A stretch of DNA of 64,000 bases from Collimonas humicola (GTDB taxonomy: Bacteria; Pseudomonadota; Gammaproteobacteria; Burkholderiales; Burkholderiaceae_D), in the NCBI RefSeq assembly GCF_018304945.1, contig NZ_JAGQEE010000008.1, positions 62,001 through 126,000 of the forward strand. The letters are read 5' to 3'. Made by a program: the position numbers and the translations under genes. Shown in pieces: positions 17,421-28,025 of the stretch (its first letter is position 1; each line of letters starts with the position of its first letter). Under the pieces are notes generated by a model. The model worked only from the letters and a program-made list of their open reading frames with translations. It made no database searches and was not told the origin of the DNA.

Positions 17421-18302
17421 ATGAATATTCACTCCGACGATCTGCGGATCTTCATCGCCGTGGTTGACTGCGGCACGCTGAGCGCCGCCGCCGAACAGCT
17501 GGGGCAGACCACCTCGGGCCTGAGCCGCGCCCTGTCGCGGCTGGAGCAGAAGCTGGCCACCTCGCTGCTGACGCGCACCACGCGCCGCATGGAGCTGACC
17601 GAAGAAGGCCATCTGTTCCTGGAAAAGGCGCGCGCCATCATCACGGCAATGGAAGAGGCGGAAGAAGCGATCCAGGTGCGCCACCAGCGCCCGTCGGGGC
17701 GTTTGCGGGTAGATGCCTCGCCGCCCTTCATGCTGCACTGCATAGTGCCGCACATTGCCGAATTCCGCCGCAACTATCCCGACATCACGCTGGAACTGAC
17801 CAGCAACGACCAGAATATCGACTTGCTGGAGCAACGCACCGATATCGCCATCCGCCACGGCGCCTTGCAAGATTCGATGCTGCACGCACGCCGGCTGGGA
17901 GCGAGCCAGCAGCACATCGTCGCCAGCCCCGGCTACCTGCGCCTGCACGGCACGCCGGCCGACGCCACACAGCTCGGGCAGCATCAGCTGCTCGGCTTTA
18001 CCCAGCCCGATTCCTTGAATACCTGGCCCTTGCGTCACCAGCAAGATGAAAACATCAGCATCAGCCCGACGCTGCTGGCCTCCGGCGGCGAAACCATCCG
18101 CCAGCTGGCGCTGCACGGGCTGGGGATCGCCTGCCTGTCGGCTTTCATGGTGCGCGAAGATATCGCTCGCGGCGCTCTGGTCGATATCCTGGCGCCCTAT
18201 AACAATGGCTACCGCCAGCAGATTCACGCGGTGTATTACCGCAATACCCAGCTGGCGCGGCGCATCAGCTGCTTCCTCGATTTCCTGCAATTGAAACTGT
18301 GA
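17421..18302 (+). CDS. LysR-family transcriptional regulator
   Basis: A 293-residue regulator. The N-terminal HTH (residues 1-60: DDLRIFIAVVDCGTLSAAAEQLGQTTSGLSRALSRLEQ, written here in part) is followed by a LysR substrate-binding domain (GRLRVDASPPFMLHCIVPHIAEF, SNDQNIDLLEQRTDIAIRHG). The frame is open 19 codons upstream, inside the end of cadR, but the ATG at 17421 is where the HTH begins. It starts 10 bp after cadR and may get read-through from it. Convergent with the aldo/keto reductase, which it could control along with the second LysR on the other side. Inducer unknown. Confidence 0.9.
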   Translation: MNIHSDDLRIFIAVVDCGTLSAAAEQLGQTTSGLSRALSRLEQKLATSLLTRTTRRMELTEEGHLFLEKARAIITAMEEAEEAIQVRHQRPSGRLRVDASPPFMLHCIVPHIAEFRRNYPDITLELTSNDQNIDLLEQRTDIAIRHGALQDSMLHARRLGASQQHIVASPGYLRLHGTPADATQLGQHQLLGFTQPDSLNTWPLRHQQDENISISPTLLASGGETIRQLALHGLGIACLSAFMVREDIARGALVDILAPYNNGYRQQIHAVYYRNTQLARRISCFLDFLQLKL

Positions 18303-18309
18303 GATCGAG

Positions 18310-18338
18310 GCCGGCCCAGCGCTTCAAGGCTGGCCGGC
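18310..18338. terminator. GC-rich hairpin between convergent genes, possible bidirectional terminator
   Basis: Left arm GCCGGCCCAGC (18310-18320) pairs with right arm GCTGGCCGGC (18329-18338) with one bulged base. It lies exactly in the 45-bp gap between the convergent LysR and reductase genes. No T-run is present, so strength is uncertain. Confidence 0.4.
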
Positions 18339-18347
18339 AGCCGATGC

Positions 18348-19355
<1,008 letters not shown>

Positions 19356-19517
19356 ATTGAATCCTTGGTTGGTTTATCCAGATGCAGCGAACAGGCAAGG
19401 CCGGGTCCGGCTGCCTCGAAACCATTATTGATCATCACCGCCAGCGAATAAATGGGCATAAAATGATTTCTTTATTCGAAAATCACCAATAATTCCCTTG
19501 ATATGGGAGAGAGCACG

Positions 19518-20417
19518 ATGGACCGCATCCAGACCATGGAAGTCTTTGCAAGAGTGGCGGAACTGGGCAGCTTCAGCCGCACGGCGGAACAGCTGAACCT
19601 GCCTGCCGCGACTGTCACCAATGCGGTGCAGGCGCTGGAGAAGCACCTGGGCGTGCGGCTGCTGCACCGGACCACGCGCAAGGTGACGCTGACCGACGAG
19701 GGCATCACCTACCTCGATCGTTGCACGCAATTATTAACGGAATTCGAAGATGTCGACGCCTTGTTCCAGCATGACCAGTTGCAGCCGCGCGGCGTCATAC
19801 GGGTCGACCTGCCGGAGCGCCTGGCGCACATGGTGGTGATCCCGGCGCTGCCGGAATTTTTCGCGCTCTATCCGCAGCTGCGCTTGAAGCTGAGCGCCAC
19901 CGACCGCTTTGTCGACCTGGTCGGCGAAGCGGTCGATTGCGTGGTGCGGGTCGGCGCGCTCAGCGATTCCAGCCTGATCGCCAGGCGCATCGGCAGCATG
20001 GAGCAGATCAACTGCGGCGCCAGGTCGTATCTGGAGCGCCACGGCAGGCCGCAAACCCTGAACGATCTGCAGCATCACATGGTGGTGAATTATTTTTCCA
20101 GCCGCACCGGGCGCGACCTGGGCTGGGAGTACATGGTGGATGGCGAAGCGCGTTTCCTGAAACTGCCTGGCCTGATTTCAGTGGCCAGTTCCGATGCCTA
20201 CCTGGCCAGCTGCAGCGCCGGGCTGGGATTGATACAGGCGCCGCGGTTCGGCCTGGAAGCATCGCTGGCGAGCGGCGAGATTGAAGAAGTGCTGCCGGAT
20301 TTCAAGCCGGCGCCGCTGCCGGTATCGGTGGTGTACGCCCACAACCGGCATCTGTCGCCGCGGGTGCGGGTGTTTGTCGACTGGATCGCCAAACTGCTGG
20401 CGGCCCGTTACGCATAA
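19518..20417 (+). CDS. LysR-family transcriptional regulator
   Basis: A 299-residue regulator: N-terminal HTH (MDRIQTMEVFARVAELGSF, then TAEQLNLPAATVTNAVQALE), then a substrate-binding domain (LPEFFALYPQLRLKLSATDR, EAVDCVVRVGALSDSSLIAR), with the typical C-terminal HRHLSPRVRVFVDWI. The frame opens at 19503, but the ATG at 19518 has GGGAGAGAG directly upstream. It diverges from the aldo/keto reductase across a 162-bp gap, the usual arrangement for a LysR and its target. Not close in sequence to the LysR at 17421. Confidence 0.9.
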   Translation: MDRIQTMEVFARVAELGSFSRTAEQLNLPAATVTNAVQALEKHLGVRLLHRTTRKVTLTDEGITYLDRCTQLLTEFEDVDALFQHDQLQPRGVIRVDLPERLAHMVVIPALPEFFALYPQLRLKLSATDRFVDLVGEAVDCVVRVGALSDSSLIARRIGSMEQINCGARSYLERHGRPQTLNDLQHHMVVNYFSSRTGRDLGWEYMVDGEARFLKLPGLISVASSDAYLASCSAGLGLIQAPRFGLEASLASGEIEEVLPDFKPAPLPVSVVYAHNRHLSPRVRVFVDWIAKLLAARYA

Positions 20418-20461
20418 AGCAGCGCCGGCCGGGACGCCTTGCGGCCGGGCGATCCGAAAAA

Positions 20462-22213
20462 CTATCCGGCTTTGGCTTGCTGCGCGATCCAGCCGTCGAT
20501 TTGGGTCTCCAGCATCTCCAGCGGCAAGGCGCCGTTGTCGATCACGGCATTATTGAAGCGCCGCAAATCGAATCTGTCGCCCAATGCTGCCTGCGCCTTT
20601 TCTCGCAGCGCCTTGATCTTCAGCTGGCCGATCTTGTATCCCAGGGCCTGGCCCGGATCGACGATGTAGCGGTCGATTTCAACCTGGTTGTCGTGCGGCG
20701 GATTGGCGGTGTTCACGTTCATGTAGTCGATCGCCTGCTGGCGCGTCCAGCCCAGCGCATGCATGCCGGTATCCACCACCAGCCGCGCAGCCCGGAACAG
20801 CTCGTCATTGAGATGGCCGAATTTCGAATAGGGATCGGTATAGAAGCCCATTTCGCCGCCCAGGCTTTCCGCGTACAGCGCCCAGCCCTCGCCGAAAGCG
20901 ACATACCAGCCGAAGCGGCGAAACGCCGGCAAGCCTTTGATTTCCTGCGCCCGCGCTGTCTGCAGATGATGGCCTGGTATCGATTCGTGCAAGGTCAGGG
21001 TTTCCATTTCCCATTTCGGCCGCGTCTCCAGCTTCGACAGGTTAGCGAAAAAATAACCCGGGCGCGAACCGTCAGGCGTGCCCGGTTCGTAATAGGCGCC
21101 GGCCTGGTTTTCGGCGCCGACGTCAGGCACAGGCTTGACATCGACCGGCGCCTTGGGAATATCGGCAAAGAAGCGCGGCAGCTGCGCCGAGGATTGCTTG
21201 ATGATGTCCTTGTAGCCGTTCAGCAGGTCTTCCCGCTTGGTGAAGTAAAAACGCGGGTCGGTATTGAGGAAGGTGATGAATTCCGCGAACGTGCCGGTAA
21301 ATCCGGTCTGCTGCATCACCAGCTTCATCTCCGCCTGGATGCGCGCCACTTCCTGCAGGCCGACCTGGTGGATTTCCTGCGGCGTCATGCCGGTGGTGGT
21401 GTTTTCCTTGACCTTGTAGGCATAGTAAGCGGCGCCGCCGGGGAGGCTGGAGGCGGCAATGCTGTCGCGGCAGGCCGGCAGATAGGTGTTGCTCACATAG
21501 GCATCGAGCTTGCGGAAAGCCGGCGCGACACCCTGCTGCAACAGCAACTGCCCCTGGCGCGCCAGCTGCGCGCGCTGCACCGCCGGAATCGACGGCGGCA
21601 TGTCCTTGAACGGCGCCGCCAGCGGACTGCTATCCAGCTTGGCGACGAATTCCTGCAACTGCCCGGGCACCACGCCCATGGTCGCCTTGGGAGCTACCCA
21701 GCCGGATTTGACGCCTTGCTGCAATTGCGCGATCACGCCGTCGACGTACTTAGGCAGCGCCCGCAGACGCGCCAGGTAGTCGCGGTAATCCTTGGCGTTG
21801 TTGAACGGCGTCTGCGCCACCAGCTGCGGGAAAGCGAACTGGATGCCGCTCAGCTGCGTCAGCGGCGACGGGTCGTAGGGATAGAATCCGGCGGCCCGGA
21901 TATTCTTTTGCTTCTCATAGACAAACAAATCATAGGAAAGCAGGTCCTGGCCGCTCAGCTTGCTGCGGTCGATGCGCCTGGCTTGCGCCAGCATCTGTTC
22001 CTGATGCGCATTGGCGGCCAGGCTGGCGGCCGGCGACGCGTCCGACAGGCGGTCGTTGTAGCGGTTGTCGCCGACCGCGGTCGCCATCTCCGGCGCATTG
22101 CGCAGGCTCCATTGCCAATCGCTGTCGAATAGTGTGTTGAGCTGTTGAGCAGAGGTCGCCGCGTTGCTGAACGGCGCCAGTAAAAGAGCAAGGACAAAAA
22201 CGATTTTATGCAT
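20462..22213 (-). CDS. DUF885 family protein (putative secreted metallo-hydrolase)
   Basis: A 583-residue protein with a clear Sec signal peptide (MHKIVFVLALLLAPFSNAATSA). The DUF885 core contains HESIPGHH at about residue 415 (an H-E-x-x-x-H-H metal-site arrangement) and FGEGWALYAESLGGEMG, the second conserved block with a likely Glu ligand. The family is related in fold to gluzincin-like peptidases, but substrates are largely unknown. Export suggests a periplasmic peptidase. A second DUF885 gene is at 42667. Lies 45 bp downstream of the diguanylate cyclase on the same strand. Confidence 0.87.
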   Translation of the reverse strand: MHKIVFVLALLLAPFSNAATSAQQLNTLFDSDWQWSLRNAPEMATAVGDNRYNDRLSDASPAASLAANAHQEQMLAQARRIDRSKLSGQDLLSYDLFVYEKQKNIRAAGFYPYDPSPLTQLSGIQFAFPQLVAQTPFNNAKDYRDYLARLRALPKYVDGVIAQLQQGVKSGWVAPKATMGVVPGQLQEFVAKLDSSPLAAPFKDMPPSIPAVQRAQLARQGQLLLQQGVAPAFRKLDAYVSNTYLPACRDSIAASSLPGGAAYYAYKVKENTTTGMTPQEIHQVGLQEVARIQAEMKLVMQQTGFTGTFAEFITFLNTDPRFYFTKREDLLNGYKDIIKQSSAQLPRFFADIPKAPVDVKPVPDVGAENQAGAYYEPGTPDGSRPGYFFANLSKLETRPKWEMETLTLHESIPGHHLQTARAQEIKGLPAFRRFGWYVAFGEGWALYAESLGGEMGFYTDPYSKFGHLNDELFRAARLVVDTGMHALGWTRQQAIDYMNVNTANPPHDNQVEIDRYIVDPGQALGYKIGQLKIKALREKAQAALGDRFDLRRFNNAVIDNGALPLEMLETQIDGWIAQQAKAG

Positions 22214-22258
22214 GCATGTCTCCGGAGATTAGCCCATCATTCTAGCCGGATTCATTTC

Positions 22259-24079
22259 TCAATGGAAATCCTCAACACCTTTCCTTTGCGCGCCCGCGCG
22301 GCACCAGTCACTGCCATCCTGGGCGCTGCCGCGAACGCCCTGCCCAGGCTCGCGCGGCAAGGCCATGACCATGTTGCGGCCGCCATCCTTGGCTTTGTAC
22401 AAGGCCTGGTCGGCCCGCACGATCAGGTTTTCCAGGGTGTCGTCATGATCAAAAGCGACCACGCCGAAACTGGCGGTGATCTTGATGGACACGCCCTCCT
22501 CCAGCTGGAAATGGCAGGCTTCGATTTCACCGCGCAGTTTCTCTGCAACGGCGCGCCCGTGCTCCAGGTCGATTTCAGGCAGCATCAGCAAGAACTCTTC
22601 GCCGCCGTAACGCGCCAGCAAGTCAACCTTGCGCCGCCAGCGCCCGCTCAGCTCCGCCACCTTGCACAGCACCTGATCGCCGGCATGATGGCCATGCTGG
22701 TCGTTGACGGCCTTGAAGTGATCGACATCCATCAGGATCAGGCTCAGCTGTCGCCGGTAACGCTGGGCGATGCCGAACTGGTGTCCTCCGTGGGCAAAAA
22801 AAGCGCGCCGGTTCAACAGGCCGGTCAGGAAATCGGTATCGGAGGCGGCCTGCAGCTGAGCGATCAGCTCTTCGCGCTCTTTTTCCAGGCAGCTTCTTTC
22901 CTGGCTATGCGCATTCAATACATGGATCGCGCGCATCATGTCGCCGATTTCGTCGTCGTAGCGCGGCGTCGGGATGGCAGTAGCCAGGCGTTCGTTGGCC
23001 AGGGAAACGAATAAATCGGTGGCGTCGACAATCGGCCTCAAGACGCGCCGCCGTATCACGCGCAGCAGCAGCACGAAAATGCCCAGGGCCAGAAACACCA
23101 GGCCGACTGTCGCCAGCAAGAAATTACGCGCCCGCAGGTTGCGCTGTTCGGCTTCGCGGATCATGTCGGCGACGATCAGATCGCGCAGGCCGGGAATCGC
23201 CGCCATCTTCGGTACGTAGCTGGCGACCATTTCATCCGGACTCAGGCCGTAGTTTCCCGAGCTGCGTCCGGTGACGAACAGGTTCGTCAGGAGATCCAGC
23301 CCCTCGCCCAGGGAATGATCGCGGATGATCTGCAGCGCCGCCTTGAAATCCGGCTTGTGGCTGTAGCCGCGCAGCTGCAGTTCAATCACGGCATACAGCT
23401 GGTCGGCCTGCCCGGAGAGCTTAACGAAGGCATACCTTTCCTGCGCCGTCAGCGGCCGGCGGGCGACAATCGGCGCGGCCAGGGTCGAGACCATCTGGCC
23501 GGCGACATCGCGCAGGCTCGAAGCCAGCTGCGCGCTGGCCACGCCGTCATCGAGTTGCCGGTCCGACTGAATGGCGGCGCTGGAAAGAGCGGCAATGGCC
23601 GGCGCAAAAGCATCCATCGTGTTCATGATCATGCCGGTAGCGGCAGCGACCGTTCCCGGATCGCGCTGCGCTTTCGGCTCGGCCGCCAGCAAGTCGACAT
23701 CCTGGCGCGCGGCGGCGAGCGACTGTTCTGTCAGCTGCACGTTCGCCGTCACCGGCGCCAGCCAGGGGCTGGCCTGCTCCCGCAAAACCTGCCGCAGATT
23801 GCGTAGCGCATGATCGCTGGCGGCACGCGCCGGCAGCAGCCTGGCGCGTACTGCTTCTCCGTCCTGCAAATCTTGCTGGAGCAACAGAGTGGTGGCCCCG
23901 CGCTCGATGACCAGCTTTTCTTCCACCTGCAGCGCCAGATGCAGTTTTCTGATGACCGGAATGCTTTTCGTACTGCGCTCATACACAGTCCACTCGCTGT
24001 CGACAATTTTGCCGGCGAGGGCCAGGAACAGCGACATCAGCAGCAGGGAGATGACCCCGAATAAGCGATTTAGCGGCAT
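22259..24079 (-). CDS. Membrane-bound diguanylate cyclase with periplasmic sensor region
   Basis: A 606-residue c-di-GMP synthase. TM1 (about 6-28, FGVISLLLMSLFLALAG), a roughly 260-residue mostly helical periplasmic sensor region (weakly NIT-like: EEKLVIERGATTLLLQQD), TM2 (LLATVGLVFLALGIFVLLL), a HAMP-like linker (RPIVDATDLFVSLANERLAT), a short coiled coil, and a C-terminal GGDEF domain. The active site reads GGEEF and the product-inhibition I-site RxxD is intact five residues upstream (RKVD). LMDVDHFKAVNDQHGH holds the metal-binding Asp. It is therefore predicted active and feedback-inhibited. The frame opens at a TTG at 24127, but I chose the ATG at 24079. Confidence 0.9.
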   Translation of the reverse strand: MPLNRLFGVISLLLMSLFLALAGKIVDSEWTVYERSTKSIPVIRKLHLALQVEEKLVIERGATTLLLQQDLQDGEAVRARLLPARAASDHALRNLRQVLREQASPWLAPVTANVQLTEQSLAAARQDVDLLAAEPKAQRDPGTVAAATGMIMNTMDAFAPAIAALSSAAIQSDRQLDDGVASAQLASSLRDVAGQMVSTLAAPIVARRPLTAQERYAFVKLSGQADQLYAVIELQLRGYSHKPDFKAALQIIRDHSLGEGLDLLTNLFVTGRSSGNYGLSPDEMVASYVPKMAAIPGLRDLIVADMIREAEQRNLRARNFLLATVGLVFLALGIFVLLLRVIRRRVLRPIVDATDLFVSLANERLATAIPTPRYDDEIGDMMRAIHVLNAHSQERSCLEKEREELIAQLQAASDTDFLTGLLNRRAFFAHGGHQFGIAQRYRRQLSLILMDVDHFKAVNDQHGHHAGDQVLCKVAELSGRWRRKVDLLARYGGEEFLLMLPEIDLEHGRAVAEKLRGEIEACHFQLEEGVSIKITASFGVVAFDHDDTLENLIVRADQALYKAKDGGRNMVMALPREPGQGVRGSAQDGSDWCRAGAQRKGVEDFH

Positions 24080-24233
24080 ACGAAATAACACCCGCACCCG
24101 CCAAAATCCGGTGTGAATGTAATCCAAAGTTTTTAATAGTTAAACGCTATTTGAAAAATATAATCAATAGCTTATCTATTAAATGATCGTATCACAAAAC
24201 GCTAAAATCCCAAGATGGGATCCGGCCGAGGGC

Positions 24234-25382
24234 TCAGGCGCCCAGGCTGGCCGGCTGCTCCGTCACTCCGCGCATTGCCAGCACATCGCGATACAGCGAG
24301 GCATAACTTTCACCCATCACCCTTGCGGTAAACAATTTCTGGTAGCGTGCCTGCGCACGCGTTCCCATCGCCTGCGCCTGGTCCGGGTTGTCCCATAAGC
24401 GCTGCATGGCCGCCCTGAAGGCGCCAGGGTCGCTGGGTGGAACCACGATGCCGGTTTCGCCGTGGTTGTTGATATAACTGGTGCCGGTACCGATCTCGCT
24501 GGAAATCATCGGCTTGCCATACATCGCTCCTTCCAGCAGGGAGATGCCGAAGGCTTCCGAGCGCAGGTGCGATGGAAAGACCAGTGCGTAGCATTGCTGC
24601 AGCAGCGCAACCTTGTCCTCATCGCTGACGATGCCCAGGAATATCACATTGTTCAAGCCCTGCTCAGCAGCGCGCTGCTTGAGTTCCTGCTCGATCGGAC
24701 CGGCGCCGACGATCACGATCGGATAATCGGTGCCGTGCGCGGCATCCAGCAGGATGTGCAAGCCTTTGTAGTAACGGATGGCGCCGACGAACAGGAAGAA
24801 ACGGCCGCCTATGCGCTGTTGCCATTGCTCCATCACGGAGTCCGACGGCGTCGGATAGCTGTTTTTATCGAGGCCGATAGGAATGACCTGGGTTTTTTCC
24901 CTGTAGCCGGCCAGCACCGAACTGGTCTGCAGGTAGTTGGGCGAAGTCGCCACGACAGCATCGACGCTGCTCAGGAAGCGATGCATCAAGGGGCGGTAAA
25001 GCTGCAGCAGCACTTTGTAGCGCACGATATCGGAATGATAGGTGACCACGCTCGGCTTGTTCATGCGCGTGACAAAATGGGCCAGGTCCATGAAGGGCCA
25101 GGGGAAATGATAGTGCACCAGATCGAAATCCTCTGCCAACTGCGCGAAGCGCCTGATGGCGGACAGGGAAAATCCAGTCGAGGCAATCTGCAAGTCCAGC
25201 TTGACCCGATGCACCGTGTGTCCGTGAAATTGCAATTCGGCCGGATCCGGCGCTTCGCTCAGGGTCAGCACCTCGCTTTCAACGCCGCTGGCAGGCGAGC
25301 ATTTACACAACTGGAATATGGTCTGCTCGATGCCGCCGTACGACTCAGATTGATAAGTCTTGTAAAAATGAAGAACTCGCAT
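24234..25382 (-). CDS. wbpZ: GT4 glycosyltransferase, WbpZ-like (D-rhamnan synthesis)
   Basis: A 382-residue GT-B fold glycosyltransferase. N-terminal MRVLHFYKTYQSESYGGIEQ is typical of WbpZ. The C-terminal donor domain has RFFLFVGAIRYYKGLHILLDA and the E-x7-E motif SEAFGISLLEGAMYGKP. It is last of an operon whose order equals the P. aeruginosa common-antigen cluster, where WbpZ adds the first alpha-1,3 D-rhamnose to the lipid-linked primer. The 382-aa size matches WbpZ. GAGGA lies upstream of the ATG at 25382. A 125-bp gap separates it from wbpY, the largest gap in the distal block. Confidence 0.85.
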   Translation of the reverse strand: MRVLHFYKTYQSESYGGIEQTIFQLCKCSPASGVESEVLTLSEAPDPAELQFHGHTVHRVKLDLQIASTGFSLSAIRRFAQLAEDFDLVHYHFPWPFMDLAHFVTRMNKPSVVTYHSDIVRYKVLLQLYRPLMHRFLSSVDAVVATSPNYLQTSSVLAGYREKTQVIPIGLDKNSYPTPSDSVMEQWQQRIGGRFFLFVGAIRYYKGLHILLDAAHGTDYPIVIVGAGPIEQELKQRAAEQGLNNVIFLGIVSDEDKVALLQQCYALVFPSHLRSEAFGISLLEGAMYGKPMISSEIGTGTSYINNHGETGIVVPPSDPGAFRAAMQRLWDNPDQAQAMGTRAQARYQKLFTARVMGESYASLYRDVLAMRGVTEQPASLGA

Positions 25383-25507
25383 TGCATCCTCTTTTAATTC
25401 TGCCGCATCACCCGTTGCGACGAGAAGGCTATTTTCCGTTGACGTCGACTGCCGGTCTCTGCGCCAGTCTATATCTTTTAATGTTATTTAATATCTACAA
25501 ATGTTAT

Positions 25508-26650
25508 TTAACTGCGCGCTGCTTGCCGATAAACCTCAGCGGTGATCGTTGCGCATCTTGCCCAGGAAAACGCCTGCGAGCGCAGCAGGCCAGCGCCGCG
25601 CCGCTCAGTCCAGAGCAACTCATCCTCCATCAAGCGCTGCATCTGTTCAGTCAGGGCGATGTCATCCTGGGGATGGACATAGGTGCCGGCCGCGGCCGCA
25701 ACCTCGGGCAGGCTGGCGCAATCCGATGCGATCACCGGCGTACCGCTGGCCATCGCTTCCAGCAAGGGCAGGCCGAAGCCCTCGTACAGCGAAGGGAACA
25801 CCATGATCCTGGCGGCTGCCGTGACGCAAGCCAGATCGGCCTGATCCAGATAACCTGCAAAGCGTACATGGCCGGCCCTCACCGCCTGCGCCAGCGCCCC
25901 CTTCAACTCATCCGCCTGCCAGCCCGCCATGCCGACTACCAACAGAGGAAAACGCGCGCGCAGCGACGGCGGCAGGCGCGCATGCGCCTTGAGCGTCAAC
26001 AGCAGGTTCTTGCGCGGCTCCAGCGTCCCGACAGAAAGAATGAAGCGGCGATAAGTCAGGCCCATGGCTTTCAGGCGCGGCAGCAGTTCGCGTTCATCGC
26101 GCGGCTGGAAAATGTCAGAACAGGCCAGCGGCGCCAGCACCACCTTCTCTGGCGGCAGGCTGAACTGCTGCCTGAGCTCTGCGCCGATATAGGCGGAATC
26201 AACCAGTATCCGGCTGGCCTGCGCCACGGCAGACGGCAGGCGCCTTTCAATTTCCTTCAAGCGGTCTTGCGGCTGGGTTTGCGGATAATGAACATGCGTC
26301 AGATCGTGCACGGTCATCACGGTCGGCCCGGAAAAATCCAGCGGCCACAGGGTCGGCTCATGATAGACATGCGGACGGATCTTGCGTGCGCCGCGGTCGA
26401 AGCAGCGCTGTTCAAGCAGCCGCCGCATCCGGTAGGCAGCCGGCAGCAGCCGCTTGGCGGCGCCGGTCCAGCGCGCATATCCAGGCATGGCTGCGGCGGC
26501 CAGCGCAGGCCGCCAGCCGGCGCCGTAAAAATATTGCATGTCCAGCTCGGGGTGCCGCTGCAAGGCCTGCGCCAGCTCGGCAACATAGTTGCCGATGCCG
26601 GTGCGAGGCGCCAGCAGCACCTTGCTATTCAGGGCAATGGTCAGTTTCAT
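25508..26650 (-). CDS. wbpY: GT4 glycosyltransferase, WbpY-like (alpha-1,3 D-rhamnosyltransferase)
   Basis: A 380-residue GT4 enzyme. N-terminal MKLTIALNSKVLLAPRTGIGNYVAEL has the usual acceptor-side GIGNYV loop. The donor domain has RRFILSVGTLEPRKNLLLTL and the E-x7-E motif YEGFGLPLLEAMASGTPVI. By position in the rmd-gmd-wbpW-wzm-wzt-wbpX-wbpY-wbpZ order and by size it is the WbpY counterpart, which in P. aeruginosa extends the D-rhamnan by alpha-1,3 links. The ATG at 26650 overlaps the end of wbpX by 26 nt; an ATG six codons earlier (26668) is also possible. Confidence 0.83.
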   Translation of the reverse strand: MKLTIALNSKVLLAPRTGIGNYVAELAQALQRHPELDMQYFYGAGWRPALAAAAMPGYARWTGAAKRLLPAAYRMRRLLEQRCFDRGARKIRPHVYHEPTLWPLDFSGPTVMTVHDLTHVHYPQTQPQDRLKEIERRLPSAVAQASRILVDSAYIGAELRQQFSLPPEKVVLAPLACSDIFQPRDERELLPRLKAMGLTYRRFILSVGTLEPRKNLLLTLKAHARLPPSLRARFPLLVVGMAGWQADELKGALAQAVRAGHVRFAGYLDQADLACVTAAARIMVFPSLYEGFGLPLLEAMASGTPVIASDCASLPEVAAAAGTYVHPQDDIALTEQMQRLMEDELLWTERRGAGLLRSQAFSWARCATITAEVYRQAARS

Positions 26651-28025
26651 CACAGGCGCTTTGCGCATGCTTTTGGGCTTTCACCTGCTGCAGAACGCGC
26701 TGCACCAGCTGACGCGCCGAACCTTCCCAGCTGAGCCAGGACCAGTCTTTCATTTCCTGCAATGCCGGAAAGACGCCGCTGTCCTCAAATTGTGCGACTT
26801 GCCGGCCCAGCGATTGCGGCTGGTCCAAATCGAAATAACTGATGAAGTCGCCGCCGATCTCGTGGAAAACAGGAATGTCGCTGGCCATCACCGGCAAACC
26901 GCGCTGCATGGCTTCCACCAAGGGCAAACCGAAACCTTCCACGAACGATGGAAAGACCAGCGCTTTCGCATGGCTATAGGCATGCTCCAGCTCGGCGTCG
27001 CCAAGATCGTTGAACATGTACAGCCGCCGCTTCAACTCCGGATGCTTCCTTACGCGTTCGATCAGGCGTTCATTTTTCCAGCCGATGCGCCCGATAAAAC
27101 ACAGGACCGCGTCGCTGCCCTCTTCCCACAGCTGCTCAAAGGCATCCAGCAAATAGGCGTGGTTCTTGCGCGGTTCAATGGTGCTGACCATCAGGTAGAC
27201 AGAGCGGCCGGACGAGAACAGCTTTTGCACCGCGGGACGCACCGCTTTGCCGGCGTCAACCTGGTCGAGCTCAGAACCCAGGTGGAAAAAATCGAACCAG
27301 CGGCTGCGGGCCTGCCCGCTTCCCAGCCGCCGCCGCACCTCGGCATGCACTTCGTCGCGAATGGTGCCGGATATTGCGATGAAGCCGTTGGCGGTGTTGG
27401 CGATCCATTCAAACCAGCGGTCGAATACCTGCACCAGCGGACCATCGCAAAATTGCGGGTGGGTCAAGGGAATCAGATCGTAGATGACCGATACGATGGA
27501 GACGCCCTGCCGCTGCAGTTTTTCCGCCACCGGGAAAAAATCGGCATGCCAGGAGGAGTCGAGCAGCACCAGGACATCGTCGGCGCGGCACGCCATTTCA
27601 AAGGCGCGCGGCTGCAGCTCGATGTTTTCCAGGACCTTCTCGGTCAGATACAGCGGCAGCATGAATGAAAAACTTAACAAGCGGCATAGCACGTAGGTCA
27701 CCCGCTTTACGTTATGCGATGCCCGCCATGGCCAGAAGCGCAGCAAGCGCGAGTGAATCAGCCAGTAACGGTTGCGCACCTGCACCAGCTTCTGCGCCGC
27801 TTTCTCCAGTTTTTTCTGCACGCGGCCGCGCCACTCGTCGGAATGCGTGGGCGTCAGCTGCGTGACTTCAAGTATTTTCCCCTGCTTGAAGATGACGGGA
27901 ATGCACACCGCTTCATCTTGCACTGCCGGCAGATGATTGATGATATTGCGCACCACGCGCTGTATCCCGGAATTCATTTCGGGATGATGGAACACATAGG
28001 TACATTCGATCAGCAGTCTGCTCAT
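26625..28025 (-). CDS. wbpX: GT4 glycosyltransferase, WbpX-like (alpha-1,2 D-rhamnosyltransferase)
   Basis: A 466-residue GT4 enzyme, longer than its two partners, as WbpX is. It starts MSRLLIECTYVFHHPEMNSGIQRVV (quoted in part). The donor domain has VYLMVSTIEPRKNHAYLLDAF and the E-x7-E motif VEGFGLPLVEAMQRGLPVM. A hydrophobic stretch near residues 113-128 (LCRLLSFSFMLPLYL) could associate with the membrane. The start overlaps the wzt stop as ATGA, so the two are translationally coupled. Function assigned from family and gene order, not from specificity residues. Confidence 0.83.
   Translation of the reverse strand: MSRLLIECTYVFHHPEMNSGIQRVVRNIINHLPAVQDEAVCIPVIFKQGKILEVTQLTPTHSDEWRGRVQKKLEKAAQKLVQVRNRYWLIHSRLLRFWPWRASHNVKRVTYVLCRLLSFSFMLPLYLTEKVLENIELQPRAFEMACRADDVLVLLDSSWHADFFPVAEKLQRQGVSIVSVIYDLIPLTHPQFCDGPLVQVFDRWFEWIANTANGFIAISGTIRDEVHAEVRRRLGSGQARSRWFDFFHLGSELDQVDAGKAVRPAVQKLFSSGRSVYLMVSTIEPRKNHAYLLDAFEQLWEEGSDAVLCFIGRIGWKNERLIERVRKHPELKRRLYMFNDLGDAELEHAYSHAKALVFPSFVEGFGLPLVEAMQRGLPVMASDIPVFHEIGGDFISYFDLDQPQSLGRQVAQFEDSGVFPALQEMKDWSWLSWEGSARQLVQRVLQQVKAQKHAQSACDETDHCPE

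Noticed and set aside
20477-22132. A 551-codon plus-strand frame opposite the first DUF885 gene
   Set aside because: Shadow; the minus-strand protein has a signal peptide and metal-site motif.
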